DNA of 64,000 bases from Pseudomonas sp. Tri1. Its GTDB lineage: Bacteria > Pseudomonadota > Gammaproteobacteria > Pseudomonadales > Pseudomonadaceae. Location of the stretch: assembly GCF_017968885.1 (NCBI RefSeq), contig NZ_CP072913.1:1658001-1722000 (forward strand), written 5' to 3'. The position numbers were made by a program, and so were the translations under genes. Under the pieces are notes generated by a model. It was not told where the DNA came from. It saw only the letters and a program-made list of their open reading frames with translations, and searched no databases. Below are positions 47,554-57,006 of this stretch, piece after piece (within the stretch, counting starts at the first letter, position 1; each line of letters starts with the position of its first letter).

Positions 47554-48108
47554 ATGAAAAGAACTTTACTGCTGGTGTTGAGCTCGCTTTTAACGTTGCA
47601 AGGCTGTAAACCCAACGTTAGAGACTCGTCCCCCACCTTGGTCAACGATGGCATCCAACTACACCAAAACAAAGTGCTCGTTGATACCCTGCACGCCAAG
47701 GTCATCATGAAAGCGTCGGGTGCTACCTATCCGGTGGAGTTTTCGATCAGGCGCGCAGCGGATCCTGACCAGCGAATGGACGTGCAGGGCACTGTAGCGG
47801 ATACCGGTCGGGGTAAGGTGTTTGGCTGGATTGCCAAGGTCAACGAAACGGTTCATAGCGCAACCTTGAAACACTTCCCGCAGTTGGAGGTACAGGCCGA
47901 CGCTGATCAGCCATTCGAGGTATCGGGCTACGCCAGCGGCGAGACCATAGGGACTGGCCACCGCTGCGGCCCACTCAGAAGCACTTTTACACCGGAGCGA
48001 AGCAAGGTTTATCTGGTGGAGTTTCAGTTTGTGGGTGATCGTTGTGAACAGCATGTCTACGACGTCACCCAGCCACAGGAACGTATTCCTGTCGCAAGTT
48101 TGCCTTAG
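47554..48108 (+). CDS. Lipoprotein of unknown function, copy 1 of 3 (184 aa)
   Basis: The signal peptide MKRTLLLVLSSLLTLQGC ends in a lipobox-like LQGC, so the mature protein should be a lipid-anchored periplasmic lipoprotein. The mature part is about 165 residues, with conserved stretches SNVRDSSPTL-like start, HAKVIMKASGATYPVEFSIR, TGRGKVFGWIAKVNETVHSA and a Cys pair (GHRCGPL and GDRCEQHVYD). Nearly identical genes lie at 50989 and, truncated, at 58940; each follows a CDI immunity gene. It is therefore part of the module that was duplicated with the toxins. It could be an envelope-acting accessory or immunity factor; nothing in the sequence decides this. Confidence 0.75.
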   Translation: MKRTLLLVLSSLLTLQGCKPNVRDSSPTLVNDGIQLHQNKVLVDTLHAKVIMKASGATYPVEFSIRRAADPDQRMDVQGTVADTGRGKVFGWIAKVNETVHSATLKHFPQLEVQADADQPFEVSGYASGETIGTGHRCGPLRSTFTPERSKVYLVEFQFVGDRCEQHVYDVTQPQERIPVASLP

Positions 48109-48301
48109 CACCTGAATCGAATAGGCGATCCAAGATCGCTCATTTTCCATTTGTTCCGCTTGCACCCGCAACCATCTCTCAATCACATCGCACCCGTCGC
48201 GCAGCGTTTCGGTGATGGAATGGTCGAACGAGCTTGTCGTAGGAATCGACGGAGCGAATATTCCCCATTGACTTGCAGGACATTTCCTAGAAAATTCCTG
48301 G
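48109..48301 (-). pseudogene. Remnant of a DUF3077-type gene 3' end
   Basis: GCACCCGCAACCATCTCTCA and following bases near 48157 match the 3' end of the DUF3077-type gene at 62726 (its minus-strand C-terminus RRLRAQA). No open frame is left. The same remnant follows lipoprotein copy 2 at 51544, so lipoprotein plus remnant were duplicated as one block. Confidence 0.6.
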
Positions 48302-49085
48302 AAAAAGGGGACAGATTTATTTTTTGATTCTTTGCTACGCTGAAAGCTTCCACGGAGGAGAAGTCAAATATGCCCAGGATGGGACGTATTGTTTACCGAA
48401 TTACCCACACCATATCGTACAACGCGGTCATAACCGTCAGGTGGTGTTTGCAGTCGCCGATGATTATCAGCGCTACCTCGCGGATCTGCGTGAGCTTAAG
48501 GATGCATTTGGCGTAAAAGTCTACGCCTATTGTCTGATGACCAATCATGTTCATCTGTTGCTAGCTCCGGGGGAATCGGTCGCGGGGTTGGGCCAGTTGA
48601 TGAAGGCTCTAGCGGCACGTGCGACGCGCTACCGCAATCGGTTGGAGGGGCGTTCGGGCACTTTATGGGAAAGCCGTTACAAATCCAGCGTGGTGCAGTC
48701 GGATTCTTACTTGCTTGCCTGTAGTCGTTACATTGAATTGAATCCTGTACGGGCTCGTATGGTGGCTGATGCTGCGGATTACCCATGGTCGAGCTATCGA
48801 ATCCGGGTAGGTGAGGTGCCAGATGGCCGTTGGCTGGACGCTGATCCATGCTTTGTTGCTCTGGGTAATACAGCTGCGGAGCGTTGTCGTCGGTATGAGG
48901 CGTTCGTACGCCAAGCCGTTCCGGCGGATGAGATCAGGTTAATTCGCGATGCTTTGCAGCGAGGTCAGTTGACGGGGACGAGCCGTTTCGTGGATGAGGT
49001 AGAGCGGATTGTTGGTGTACGAATAGAGCAACGAGGACAGGGCCGGCCGAGCGGGAATTTGGGAAAATAAATCTGTCCCCTTTTT
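48302..49085 (+). mobile_element. Y1-transposase element, near full-length parent type of the MITEs
   Basis: About 780 bp bounded by inverted termini GGGGACAGATTTATTTT and AAAATAAATCTGTCCCC and containing one transposase gene. Its left terminus plus the following 40 bases (GATTCTTTGCTACGCTGAAA) and its right terminus are shared with the five short copies at 57007, 57606, 59415, 60257 and 61417. It is inserted directly before a second cdiA toxin module. Confidence 0.85.
48370..49070 (+). pseudogene. REP-associated (Y1/HUH) tyrosine transposase, probable 5' frameshift
   Basis: Single-strand transposase of the TnpA-REP/IS200-like class. The HUH pair is in YCLMTNHVHLLLAPGES; the catalytic Tyr is expected in YKSSVVQSDSYLLACSRYIE, followed by LNPVRARMVADAADYPWSSY; the C-terminus is RGQGRPSGNLGK. 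The family normally starts MPRMGRIVLPNYPHHIVQRG. Here ATG CCC AGG ATG GGA CGT ATT GTT from 48370 is out of frame with LPNYPHHIVQRG because one T seems missing in GTTTACCG (48391-48398). Translation could use a TTG at 48324 in the correct frame, but that start is not family-like. It is probably inactive or weakly expressed. Confidence 0.75.
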
Positions 49086-50545
49086 CCACAACGCCCGAGC
49101 AAATCAGTCAACAGGTTCAGCGTGATTACGGAACAGGCAGTAGTTTTCAAAAGGCCAGCCAGGCGGTTGCTGGGATTGTCCAAGGCATCCTGACTGGAGA
49201 CATTGGAGCTATCGTGGGAGGAGGGGCAGCGCCTTACCTGGCTCAAGCCGTTAAACAACTGACGGAAGGAGACGAGGCAGCCAACCTGATGGCGCATGCC
49301 CTACTGGGTGCTGTTTTGGCAAAAGCGCAAGGAGGCTCGGCGCTGGCCGGTGCTGCAGGCGCCACAGCGGGTGAGCTGATCGCCCGCCAGCTCTATCCAG
49401 GCAAATCCAGTGATCAGTTGACGGATGCGGAAAAGCAAACCATCTCAGCCCTATCCACATTGGCGGGTGGGTTATCCGGTGCGCTTGTAGGGGCAGGCGC
49501 CTTCGACGCTGCGTTGGGGGCTGGAACGGCAAAAAATGCCGTTGAGAACAATCATCTGAGCGATATAGAAAGGATCTCGCTCGCGGGGCTCCAGAAAGAG
49601 TATAACGCGTCGTGTAAAGGCTCTACGTCAAGCGATTGCGAGGGGTTGTCCAGGGAGATCGCGGATCTTATTGCCAAAGGATCTAGCGTTCTCAAGAACG
49701 AGCCGATAGCAGAAGATGGCGACTTCACGCGTGCTTTTGTTTGGACAACTAACCCTGGAGATGTGGTCTCCTGCGCCACTTCGCCAAATGGCTACTGCGT
49801 GGCTACCGATAAGTCAATCACGACGGATCGGGGTGAGGAATGGGTTTTGCAGCCCGCGTCGTTCGAGCAGGCTGTGAGGGGGAAAGCAAGAAGCGATTTG
49901 AATGCAGCGACTATGGAGGCTGAGCTTAAGGGACTTTCTAACGAGCTGTTCACGGCTGGTTGTGGCGGGAGCGGTCTGGTTGGGATAGGGTGCCAGGGCT
50001 ACATGGCGGCAGGTGGAGAGAATCCTATTACTGGGGAGACGGCCACCAATACCGAGCGGGTCATGTGGGGCATACAGGGCCTGTTAAATACCTGGGGGCT
50101 TGGTGGCTCGTTATATAGCGGAGCTGTAAAAGGACCTGTACCTCATGGTTTTGCTGATGCGAAGGAGTTTTCAACTTTCAGTGGGAGCGTTAGAGACGGG
50201 TTGTCGATGGCTGGTTATAAGAATGTTGATCCAATCCTTCAGGGGAGTGCCGTAACGGGTAAGAGCTATCGCACGGGACAGGCTTTTGATTTTGAGCGAG
50301 TTAGCGATTTTGATATCGCTTTAGCCAGCCCAGAGTTATTAAGCAAAGCGGACTCTCTTGGGATTGGACTCAGAAGTGGCGGAACACGTACTGGTCCATT
50401 AAGTACAAGAGATCTAAAAGCTTTAGGCTTGAATGATTTGGCTGTTCAGTTAAGTAAGAAAGCAGGTCGAGACGTTAACTTTATGATTTATGGTTCGACA
50501 ACCTCGGCAATAAGCCGAACTCCTAGTATTCTTCTGCCGAGATGA
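49086..50545 (+). pseudogene. Orphan CdiA C-terminal module (VENN pretoxin plus nucleotidyltransferase-like toxin)
   Basis: The open frame starts at the edge of the mobile element with no start codon of its own (a GTG at 49214 is the first candidate). From TPEQISQQVQRD onward the first 340 residues closely repeat cdiA residues from about 4345, including VENN at 49541-49552 and the ELFTAGCGG and WGIQGLL stretches. The sequence then diverges into a new tip of about 140 residues: FSTFSGSVRDGLSMAGYKNV, QGSAVTGKS and SDFDIAL. G-S followed by D-x-D is the metal-site pattern of nucleotidyltransferases, so a nucleotide-adding toxin is suspected. Without signal, TPS domain or promoter it is silent unless recombined into cdiA. 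Confidence 0.8.
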
Positions 50546-50551
50546 TTGAAA

Positions 50552-50869
50552 ATGGCTGCTTATGATTTGTATGGTGTCAAAGGGGGCACAATTTTTGAGG
50601 TGAGATTAAAGGTCGAAGAAAGCTTAAACGTCTTCTTCGAAGAGAGGGAGAGCACGTATCAAGGAGGGGTCTATTATCGTTTTGGTGACGATGAATCAGA
50701 GAAATTTGTTCTGAAAGTCAATGTTGATCCTTTTGATGGGGAGGCTGTTGAACAGGAATTTTCTGAGTACCCTGTTCTAATTTATGTGGATATGACTACT
50801 CGTTCTGAGGAAATTAGGCGCTTATTAGGTGTTGAGTTTTGTTTGCTTAGGCACGAGCTGTATGACTGA
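50552..50869 (+). CDS. Putative immunity protein for the nucleotidyltransferase-like tip (105 aa)
   Basis: It starts six bases after the toxin stop. The product is small, acidic and soluble (MAAYDLYGVKGGTIFEVRLK, FEERESTYQGGVYYRFGDDE), with a beta-rich N-terminal half, and is AT-rich in codon use. No known domain recognised; the role is inferred from its place directly behind a toxin tip. ATG 50552 is preferred to the TTG two codons earlier. Its own expression would need a promoter within the toxin module, since the module is detached from cdiA. Confidence 0.7.
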   Translation: MAAYDLYGVKGGTIFEVRLKVEESLNVFFEERESTYQGGVYYRFGDDESEKFVLKVNVDPFDGEAVEQEFSEYPVLIYVDMTTRSEEIRRLLGVEFCLLRHELYD

Positions 50870-50988
50870 GTGGTATCTTGAGTCGTGAGGCCCTCGTTCT
50901 AGGTTTTTTCTCAGGCAGAGGTGAGGGCTTAGGTTTGGATTTTGCTTGTTGACGAAAGTTAAGTGTTAATGATGTGTTTGGAAAATTT

Positions 50989-51543
50989 ATGAAGAAAACT
51001 ACACTACTATTAATATCCTTTTTCCTGACATTACCCGGCTGCAAGTCTAACGTCCGTGACTCATCCCCCACCCTGCTCAACAACGGCATCCAACTCCAGC
51101 AAAACAAGGTAGCCGTCGACGGCCAGCACGCCAAGGTCATCATGAAAGCGTCGGGTGCTACCTATCCGGTGGAGTTTTCGATCAGGCGCGCAGCGGATCC
51201 TGACCCGCGAATGGACGTGCAGGGCACTGTAGCGGATACCGGCCGGGGCAAGGTGTTTGGCTGGATTGCCAAGGTCAACGAAACGGTTCACAGCGCAACC
51301 TTGAAACACTTCCCGCAGTTGGAGGTACAGGCCGACGCTGATCAGCCATTCCAGGTATTGGGCTACGCCAGCGGCGAGAGTATCGGGACTGGCCACCGCT
51401 GCGGCCCACTCAGAAGCACTTTTACACCGGAGCGAAGCAAGGTTTATCTGGTGGAGTTTCAGTTTGTGGGTGATCGTTGTGAACAGCATGTCTACGATGT
51501 CACCCAGCCACAGGAACGTATTCCTGTCGCAAGTTTGCCTTAG
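50989..51543 (+). CDS. Lipoprotein of unknown function, copy 2 of 3 (184 aa)
   Basis: Same length as copy 1 and nearly identical after the signal peptide (KVIMKASGATYPVEFSIRRA, FGWIAKVNETVHSATLKHFP, EQHVYDVTQPQERI). The lipoprotein signal MKKTTLLLISFFLTLPGC differs from copy 1, with LPGC as the lipobox. ATG 50989 is chosen over a GTG five codons earlier because it begins the signal peptide correctly. DNA identity with copy 1 is highest from the HAKVIM codons to beyond the stop, which suggests recent duplication or gene conversion. Confidence 0.75.
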   Translation: MKKTTLLLISFFLTLPGCKSNVRDSSPTLLNNGIQLQQNKVAVDGQHAKVIMKASGATYPVEFSIRRAADPDPRMDVQGTVADTGRGKVFGWIAKVNETVHSATLKHFPQLEVQADADQPFQVLGYASGESIGTGHRCGPLRSTFTPERSKVYLVEFQFVGDRCEQHVYDVTQPQERIPVASLP

Positions 51544-51770
51544 CACCTGAATCGAATGGAGAGGGCGATCCAAGGTCGTTCATTGCCATTTGTTCCGCAG
51601 CTTGCGCCCGCAACCGTCTCCGATCACATAGCACCCGTCGCGCAGCGTTTCGGTGGTGGAATGGTTATACAAGCTTGTCGTAGGAATCGACGGAGCGAAT
51701 ATTCCCCATTGACTTGCAGGACATTTCCTAGAAAATTCCAGTCCCTTGCGCCTGCTGATTCCGGTGCCTA
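51544..51770 (-). pseudogene. Second remnant of a DUF3077-type gene 3' end
   Basis: Repeats the block after lipoprotein copy 1 (CACCTGAATCGAAT... to ...GACATTTCCTAGAAAATTCC, 51542-51747) with a few indels. GCCCGCAACCGTCTCCGATC matches the end of the gene at 62726. Confidence 0.6.
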
Positions 51771-52008
51771 GTCTTTGTCCACCGCTGCCAATTCAGCGGT
51801 CGGGTTTAGTCGCTCGGTATTTCGTTAGGCGCAAGGTCTCCTTGAAGTCAGGCTACGATTTTCTCGCTGATTTTATGGTGGCTGTGCGCAGGGCACTTTC
51901 GGGTGCGCCGGTTTCCTAACGTCCCGGTCGACTAACCTGTGCACAGCCGCCACCCCACTTCGTTTAGTCGCGAACAGTGGCGGATCCGACTGACGTTAGG
52001 AGGTCCAT
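51771..52008 (+). promoter_or_regulatory. Structured leader of the DUF6124-type gene
   Basis: No gene in this stretch. At 51877-51955 GGTGGCTGTGCGCAGGGCAC pairs with TGCACAGCCGCCACC to give a long bulged stem that encloses an inner hairpin (GGGCAC/GTGCGCC). The leader ends with AGGAGGT just before the ATG at 52009. Similar leaders recur before small hypothetical genes in pseudomonads; the function is unknown to me. Confidence 0.5.
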
Positions 52009-52350
52009 ATGGACAAACTCATCCCCGACCCACCCGTTCCACCGCTGCACCTGGACATCGCGGCCGACGCCAACGCCGAGCGTGTCATCGATTCCTATCT
52101 GAACCCCAAACCCGCCCAGCCTGACAAGAAGCCACCTCCGGACCAGTTGTTCACCGTCGTGGAGGGCATCGATGCTGAAAGCCTGTTGGCAAATCTCAGC
52201 GAAACCTTGGCCTCCGCCAATGCCATGGCCGGCGATTTGGCGTTCGATCTGGAGGATTCTCGACGGCATGTTGCACTCGGGCTGCAACAGTTGATCGAGC
52301 TGGGTCAACTATTGGCAAACCGGGCGCTGGATGTCATCGACCCTAGATAG
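52009..52350 (+). CDS. DUF6124-type small protein (113 aa)
   Basis: Soluble protein starting MDKLIPDPPVPPLHLDIAAD, then a low-complexity linker (NPKPAQPDKKPPPDQLF) and a C-terminal helical half (IDAESLLANLSETLASANAM, RRHVALGLQQLIELGQLLAN). This layout is that of the DUF6124/DUF3077 hypothetical proteins frequent in fluorescent pseudomonads. AGGAGG is placed ideally before the ATG. Its GC content is that of the backbone, unlike the immunity genes around it. Function unknown. Confidence 0.7.
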   Translation: MDKLIPDPPVPPLHLDIAADANAERVIDSYLNPKPAQPDKKPPPDQLFTVVEGIDAESLLANLSETLASANAMAGDLAFDLEDSRRHVALGLQQLIELGQLLANRALDVIDPR

Positions 52351-52367
52351 GCGGTTGTGACTGGCGT

Positions 52368-52430
52368 GGGATAGACCACATTTTTTAAGGGCAGTGGTAA
52401 TGCTTCTTCGATAAATTGTGGTCTGTTTCC
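52368..52430. mobile_element. Decayed small inverted-repeat element at the 5' edge of the truncated cdiA
   Basis: GGGATAGACCACATTTTT and AAATTGTGGTCTGTTTCC form imperfect inverted ends about 63 bases apart. The ends resemble the palindromic element at 58377. CdiA-homologous sequence starts about nine bases after it, so this element marks the truncation point. Confidence 0.55.
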
Positions 52431-52438
52431 GTTTGTTC

Positions 52439-55400
52439 CCAGACCTGTCCCAGCAACAGGTCAACCCATTGAGCTTGCCGGGATTCAGCCTGCCCGTCGG
52501 CCAGAACGGCTTGTTCCGCCTGAGTGGGCAGGGCGGTAGCACCCAGGCCGCACAGGCGGGTGTTGGCGTACAAAACTGGACCCTGACAGGCAGCAGTGTT
52601 GCGCAGACCCAACGCAACCAGACCGTGCCGGACGTCCAGGCGCGCGATATCCAACCGGGTACGGGCTCTTCGGTCTCAGCGACCAGTCAACAACAGGTTG
52701 CCGGTGTTCGCCAAGGCACGTCCATCATGGGGAGCGTGTCGACCATCAGCGTCACCACCCCATCCGATTCAGGCGCCGGTGCTATCAGCTTGCCGGAGCA
52801 CTCGCAGGGTATACCCGCCAAAACCGCTGTCGATGGCATCACCGGATCGAACCTGGCGGGGCAACCTGCCGTGATCGGCGTCGCGCCGGTTGCTGCTGGC
52901 CCCGCAACGCCAACGACCGGACTGACCACGCCAGGTACCCAAACCGTCGCTCGGGTCCAAGGCCTGCCTACACGCACCGTGGTAGCCACTGCACATAAAT
53001 ACCTGATCGAAACCAACCCGGTGCTCACCGATCTCAAGTCGTTCATGAGCTCGGACTACCTGCTGGAAAACCTCGGCTACGACCCCGACCAGAGCGCCAA
53101 GCGCCTGGGCGATGGTTTCTACGAGCAAACCCTGATCCAGCAAGCCGTGGTCGCCCGCACCGGCCAGGCATTCATCAACGGACTGACCTCCAACGAGGAT
53201 CAGTTCCGGTACCTGATGAACAACGCCATCGCGAGCAAGAACGCCCTTGACCTGACCGTCGGGGTATCGCTCTCCTCCGAACAAGTCGCGGCCCTGACAC
53301 ACGACATCGTCTGGATGGAAAGCGCCGTTGTAGACGGTGAAACCGTGCTGGTTCCCGTGCTGTACCTGGCCAACGCCAACAACCGTCTCGCCCCGAATGG
53401 CGCGTTGATCCAGGGGCGCGACACGACTCTGATTGCTGGCAAGAACCTCGACAACGTCGGCACCCTGAAGGCGACCCGCAACCTGTCGGCCTCGGCGGGG
53501 GAGAACCTGGTCAACAGCGGCCTGATGCAGGCCGGTGAGCGACTCGACCTGCTGGCCGGGAATAACGTCATCAACAAGGCGGGTGGCATCATCACCGGTC
53601 GGGATGTCTCGGTCACCGCACTGATGGGGGATGTGGTCAACGAGCGCACAGTGACCTCGTCGCAAGTTGCCTACGGCCAGGTGCAGGATCGCAAGGATTT
53701 TGCCGACAGTGCCGCGCGCATCGAAGCTGCCAATGACCTGAGCTTCTCGGCGGGGCGAGACATCAACAACGTCGGTGGCGCGATCAAAAGCGGCCGCGAC
53801 CTGCTTCTGAATGCCGGCCGCGACGTCAACCTTGTCGCCGCACAGACCGTCGACAACCTGATCCGCGACGTCAACCGCAACAGCAGCACCACTACCCAAT
53901 ACGGCAGCAGCATCAGCGCCGGGCGGGACATCTCGGCGGTGGCCGGTCGTGACCTCAATGTCGTTGCCAGCCAGATCGACGCCAAGCGCGACATCGACAT
54001 GGCCGCGACCGAGAACGTCACCATCAGCTCGGCAGCGGATGAAGAGCACTTCTTGTACAAGAGCAAGAAGCTCACGGTTCAGGAAGATCATGTCAGTCAG
54101 ATCAAGTCCGAGATTACTGCTGGCGGCAATGTTGATCTGGATGCCGGCAAGAACCTGACGATGATCTCCAGCCGGATCACGGCGGGCGACGAGGCCTACC
54201 TGGCTGCCGGGAACAACCTTCAGTTGCTGGCCGCGCAGGACAGTGACTACTCGCTGTATGACGAGAAGAAGAAGGGGAGTTGGGGGAGCAAGAAGACTCA
54301 GCGTGATGAAGTGACCGATGTGAAGAACATTGGCAGTGAGATCAGCACTGGGGGGGATCTGACGCTCAAGAGTGGTGATGATCAGCGCTATCAGGTGGCG
54401 AAGCTCGACAGTGGCAAGGGCATCACGCTGGACAGTGGCGGCTCGATTACGTTTGAAGCCGTGAAGGATTTGCATAAAGAGGATCATGCAAAAAGCAAAA
54501 GCAGCATGGCTTGGAGTTCGATGTCGGGCAAAGGTCACACCGACGAAACTCTGCGTCAGACACAGATGGTCGCTGCCGGTGCCATCACGATCAAAGCTGT
54601 CGATGGGTTGAACATCGATCTCAAGCAGATCAACCAAGACACCGTCCACCAGTCGATCAAGGCGATGGTCGACGCAGACCCGCAACTGGCGTGGTTGGCT
54701 GAAGCTGAGAAGCGTGGTGACGTGGATTGGCGGCAGGTCAAGGAAGTCCACGACTCTTATAAGTACAGCCACTCCGGCATGGGGCCGGCTGTGCAGATGA
54801 TCATTGCGATCCTTGTGGTCTATTTCACAGCAGGTGCGGCCAGTGGCTTGATTGGCAGTATGGCCGGGGCCACCGCAGGCTCAGGGACCGCCATGGCAGC
54901 CGGAACAGTGGCCGGATCGACAGTAGTCGGTGGCACGGTGGCCACTTCAACTGTGGCCGCCGGTTGGGCGAACGTGGCGCTCACGGCTATCGCAACGGGT
55001 GCTGCGAGCAACGCCACCATCAGCTTCATCAACAATGGTGGGAACCTGGGGGCGGTGTTCAGTGATGTGACTTCTGCGGACGCATTGCGTGGTTATGTGG
55101 TGTCCGGTGTTACAGCAGGACTGACCGCCAGCATCTTCGACAAGATGACCAATACCACCACCACCGTGGAGGGCGCTTTGCCTAACGCAGGCAAGGTAGT
55201 GGCCCAAGGTGGCCTGTCGAGCCTGGAAGGAATCGGTCGGTTCGGCGCTAACCAATTGCTGCAGAACGGTACCTCAACCCTGCTGGATCGAGCGCTTGGT
55301 GGTGACAGCCAGTTCGATAACGCCCTGCGTAGCAGTTTGGCGAACACCTTTGCTGCGGCGGGATTCAATCTCGTTGGGGATCTTGGCAAGAAATTCGATT

Positions 55401-56674
55401 TGAAAGAAGGGGGGCTGGCCAAGGTTGGCTTGCACGCGGTCATGGGCGGGCTGGCCGCTGAGGCGGCTGGCGGTGATTTCAAAACCGGCGCGTTGGCTGC
55501 GGGTGCCAACGAGTTGTTGATTGATAGCTTGGCCGAGCAGTACACCAAGATGACCTTGGAGCAGAAGAACAGACTTCTGGTGATGAACTCCCAAATAGTA
55601 GGCGTACTTGCAGCCGCTGCGCAGGGAGGGGATGCAAAGAGCCTTCAGACCGGGTCATGGGTGGCGGGCAGTGCGACTTCCTATAATAGGCTGTTGCATT
55701 CGTCGGAGAAGAAAGCGCTTGCCGATGAGGCCAAGGCTCTTGAAGAGAAGGGCAAGCCTCAGTCGGATATGTCTTGGGAAGAAGTACTGCTGCTTGCTGC
55801 CAATGCTCAAGTTGACGCTACCGAAAACGCGCGGTTGCAGGCACTTGTGAAGAGCTTCCCCCCGGGCAACCCTGAAGGTCAGCACCTTGCGCAAGACTTG
55901 TTAACGGCGACCAAAAGCATCCAAGCCTTGGCATCTCAGAACACTGTGCTTACCTGGAGCGACGGGCGTACCATCGTTGCCAATGGGGCTGAAGTGCATG
56001 CGTTTCAAGCGACGACGACTCAGTTTGTCGATCCCGCCTTGTTCAATACCGCTTCTCAATGGTCCAGCAACACCAATTGGGCCAATGACCCCGAGATCGT
56101 TCCCACGGCCTGGAGGGAGCAGTTTGGTGGAGACGCCGTCACTTATCTGAGGGAAATCGCTGGAGTTTCCAGTAGCAGGGACGAGTTCAACGACCTGGTG
56201 CAAAGGGTTTCAACCATCGTTGGCGGTGGGATCGAAAGCGTCACTTGGGATCTGGATGCTGCGCTTGCGGCTACGGGAGCGCCTGCGGTATTAAGGGCTT
56301 TGCTGGCTAGGCGGCTTGCTGCGGCTGGTGGTGCTGATACGGTGGTGGTGGGTGCAAAAGAGATAAGTAAGCTTCCCGTTCCCAACGATCTTCCGACCAA
56401 AATACATATGGGGCAGCAAGGAAAACATATCAAAGGTCACAATAATTTTGAGGAAGGGCGTAGTTATTTTAACGATGGCGTCGACCCAACGGAGCTTTTG
56501 GGAGGCGTTCACAGCGGTAAATATCCTGTTGTTGGCGCTGGGGCTCGTGGTAACCCAATTGTGGATTTTGGAAGGCCAATTGGGGTAGACGGACGCACAG
56601 GCCAGTCAGTTACCAGAGGGCAGATTCACTATGGGAAAAATGGTGCCCACATTGTTCCAGATGCGAGGAATTGA
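52439..56674 (+). pseudogene. 5'-truncated second cdiA with DUF637-like region and Ntox50 toxin tip
   Basis: No valid start: homology to cdiA begins abruptly at PDLSQQQVNP (cdiA near 41670). It keeps the YP-like region, FHA-2 repeats (AGRDLNVVASQIDAKRDIDM) and then diverges near 54270 into a different C-terminal half: an Ala/Gly-rich hydrophobic stretch (MIIAILVVYFTAGAASGLIG), as in DUF637 hemagglutinins, and a tip with KIHMGQQGKHIKGHNNFEEG...TRGQIHYGKNGAHIVP, the signature of polymorphic toxin type 50. Ntox50 is thought to be an RNase-like toxin. It lacks signal, TPS domain and FHA-1 repeats, so it cannot be secreted by CdiB itself, but the shared 1.8 kb allows recombination with cdiA. Confidence 0.85.
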
Positions 56675-56675
56675 G

Positions 56676-56996
56676 ATGCTATTTACTGCACAGTTACCCG
56701 ATTGGCTCGTCGCATGTTTTCGGATTGCGCTCCTTGGCGAAATCTACCCTGATATTAGAGCTATTGCTGTCGGATACAATGAAAATGGTTCGGTTTTGAT
56801 TCGATATTATCTTGACCGTGAACCTACAGAGTTTGATCTGGAAAGTTTGGAGGTTGTAGCTACAAATCTTGATGCAATGGGAGGGAAAAAACAGGCTATC
56901 AGTAGAATTGATATCGAATGCATTTGCGCGGAAGGCTCTAAGCGAGAGTTAGATCCGCTTAGTGGTTTTATATACTCTAGGCGAGAGTATAGTTGA
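56676..56996 (+). CDS. Putative immunity protein for the Ntox50 tip (106 aa)
   Basis: ATG 56676 follows the toxin stop by one base with GAGGA eight bases upstream. The product is acidic and soluble (MLFTAQLPDWLVACFRIALL, GYNENGSVLIRYYLDREPTE, ISRIDIECICAEG), in size and layout like other CDI immunity proteins. No named domain assigned. An in-frame ATG at 56631 lies inside the toxin gene and is unlikely. Confidence 0.75.
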   Translation: MLFTAQLPDWLVACFRIALLGEIYPDIRAIAVGYNENGSVLIRYYLDREPTEFDLESLEVVATNLDAMGGKKQAISRIDIECICAEGSKRELDPLSGFIYSRREYS

Positions 56997-57006
56997 GTTT
57001 TCTACG

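Noticed and set aside
50885..50935. Possible terminator after the immunity gene at 50552
   Set aside because: GCCCTC/GAGGGC arms enclose a loop of over 25 bases and no T tract follows.
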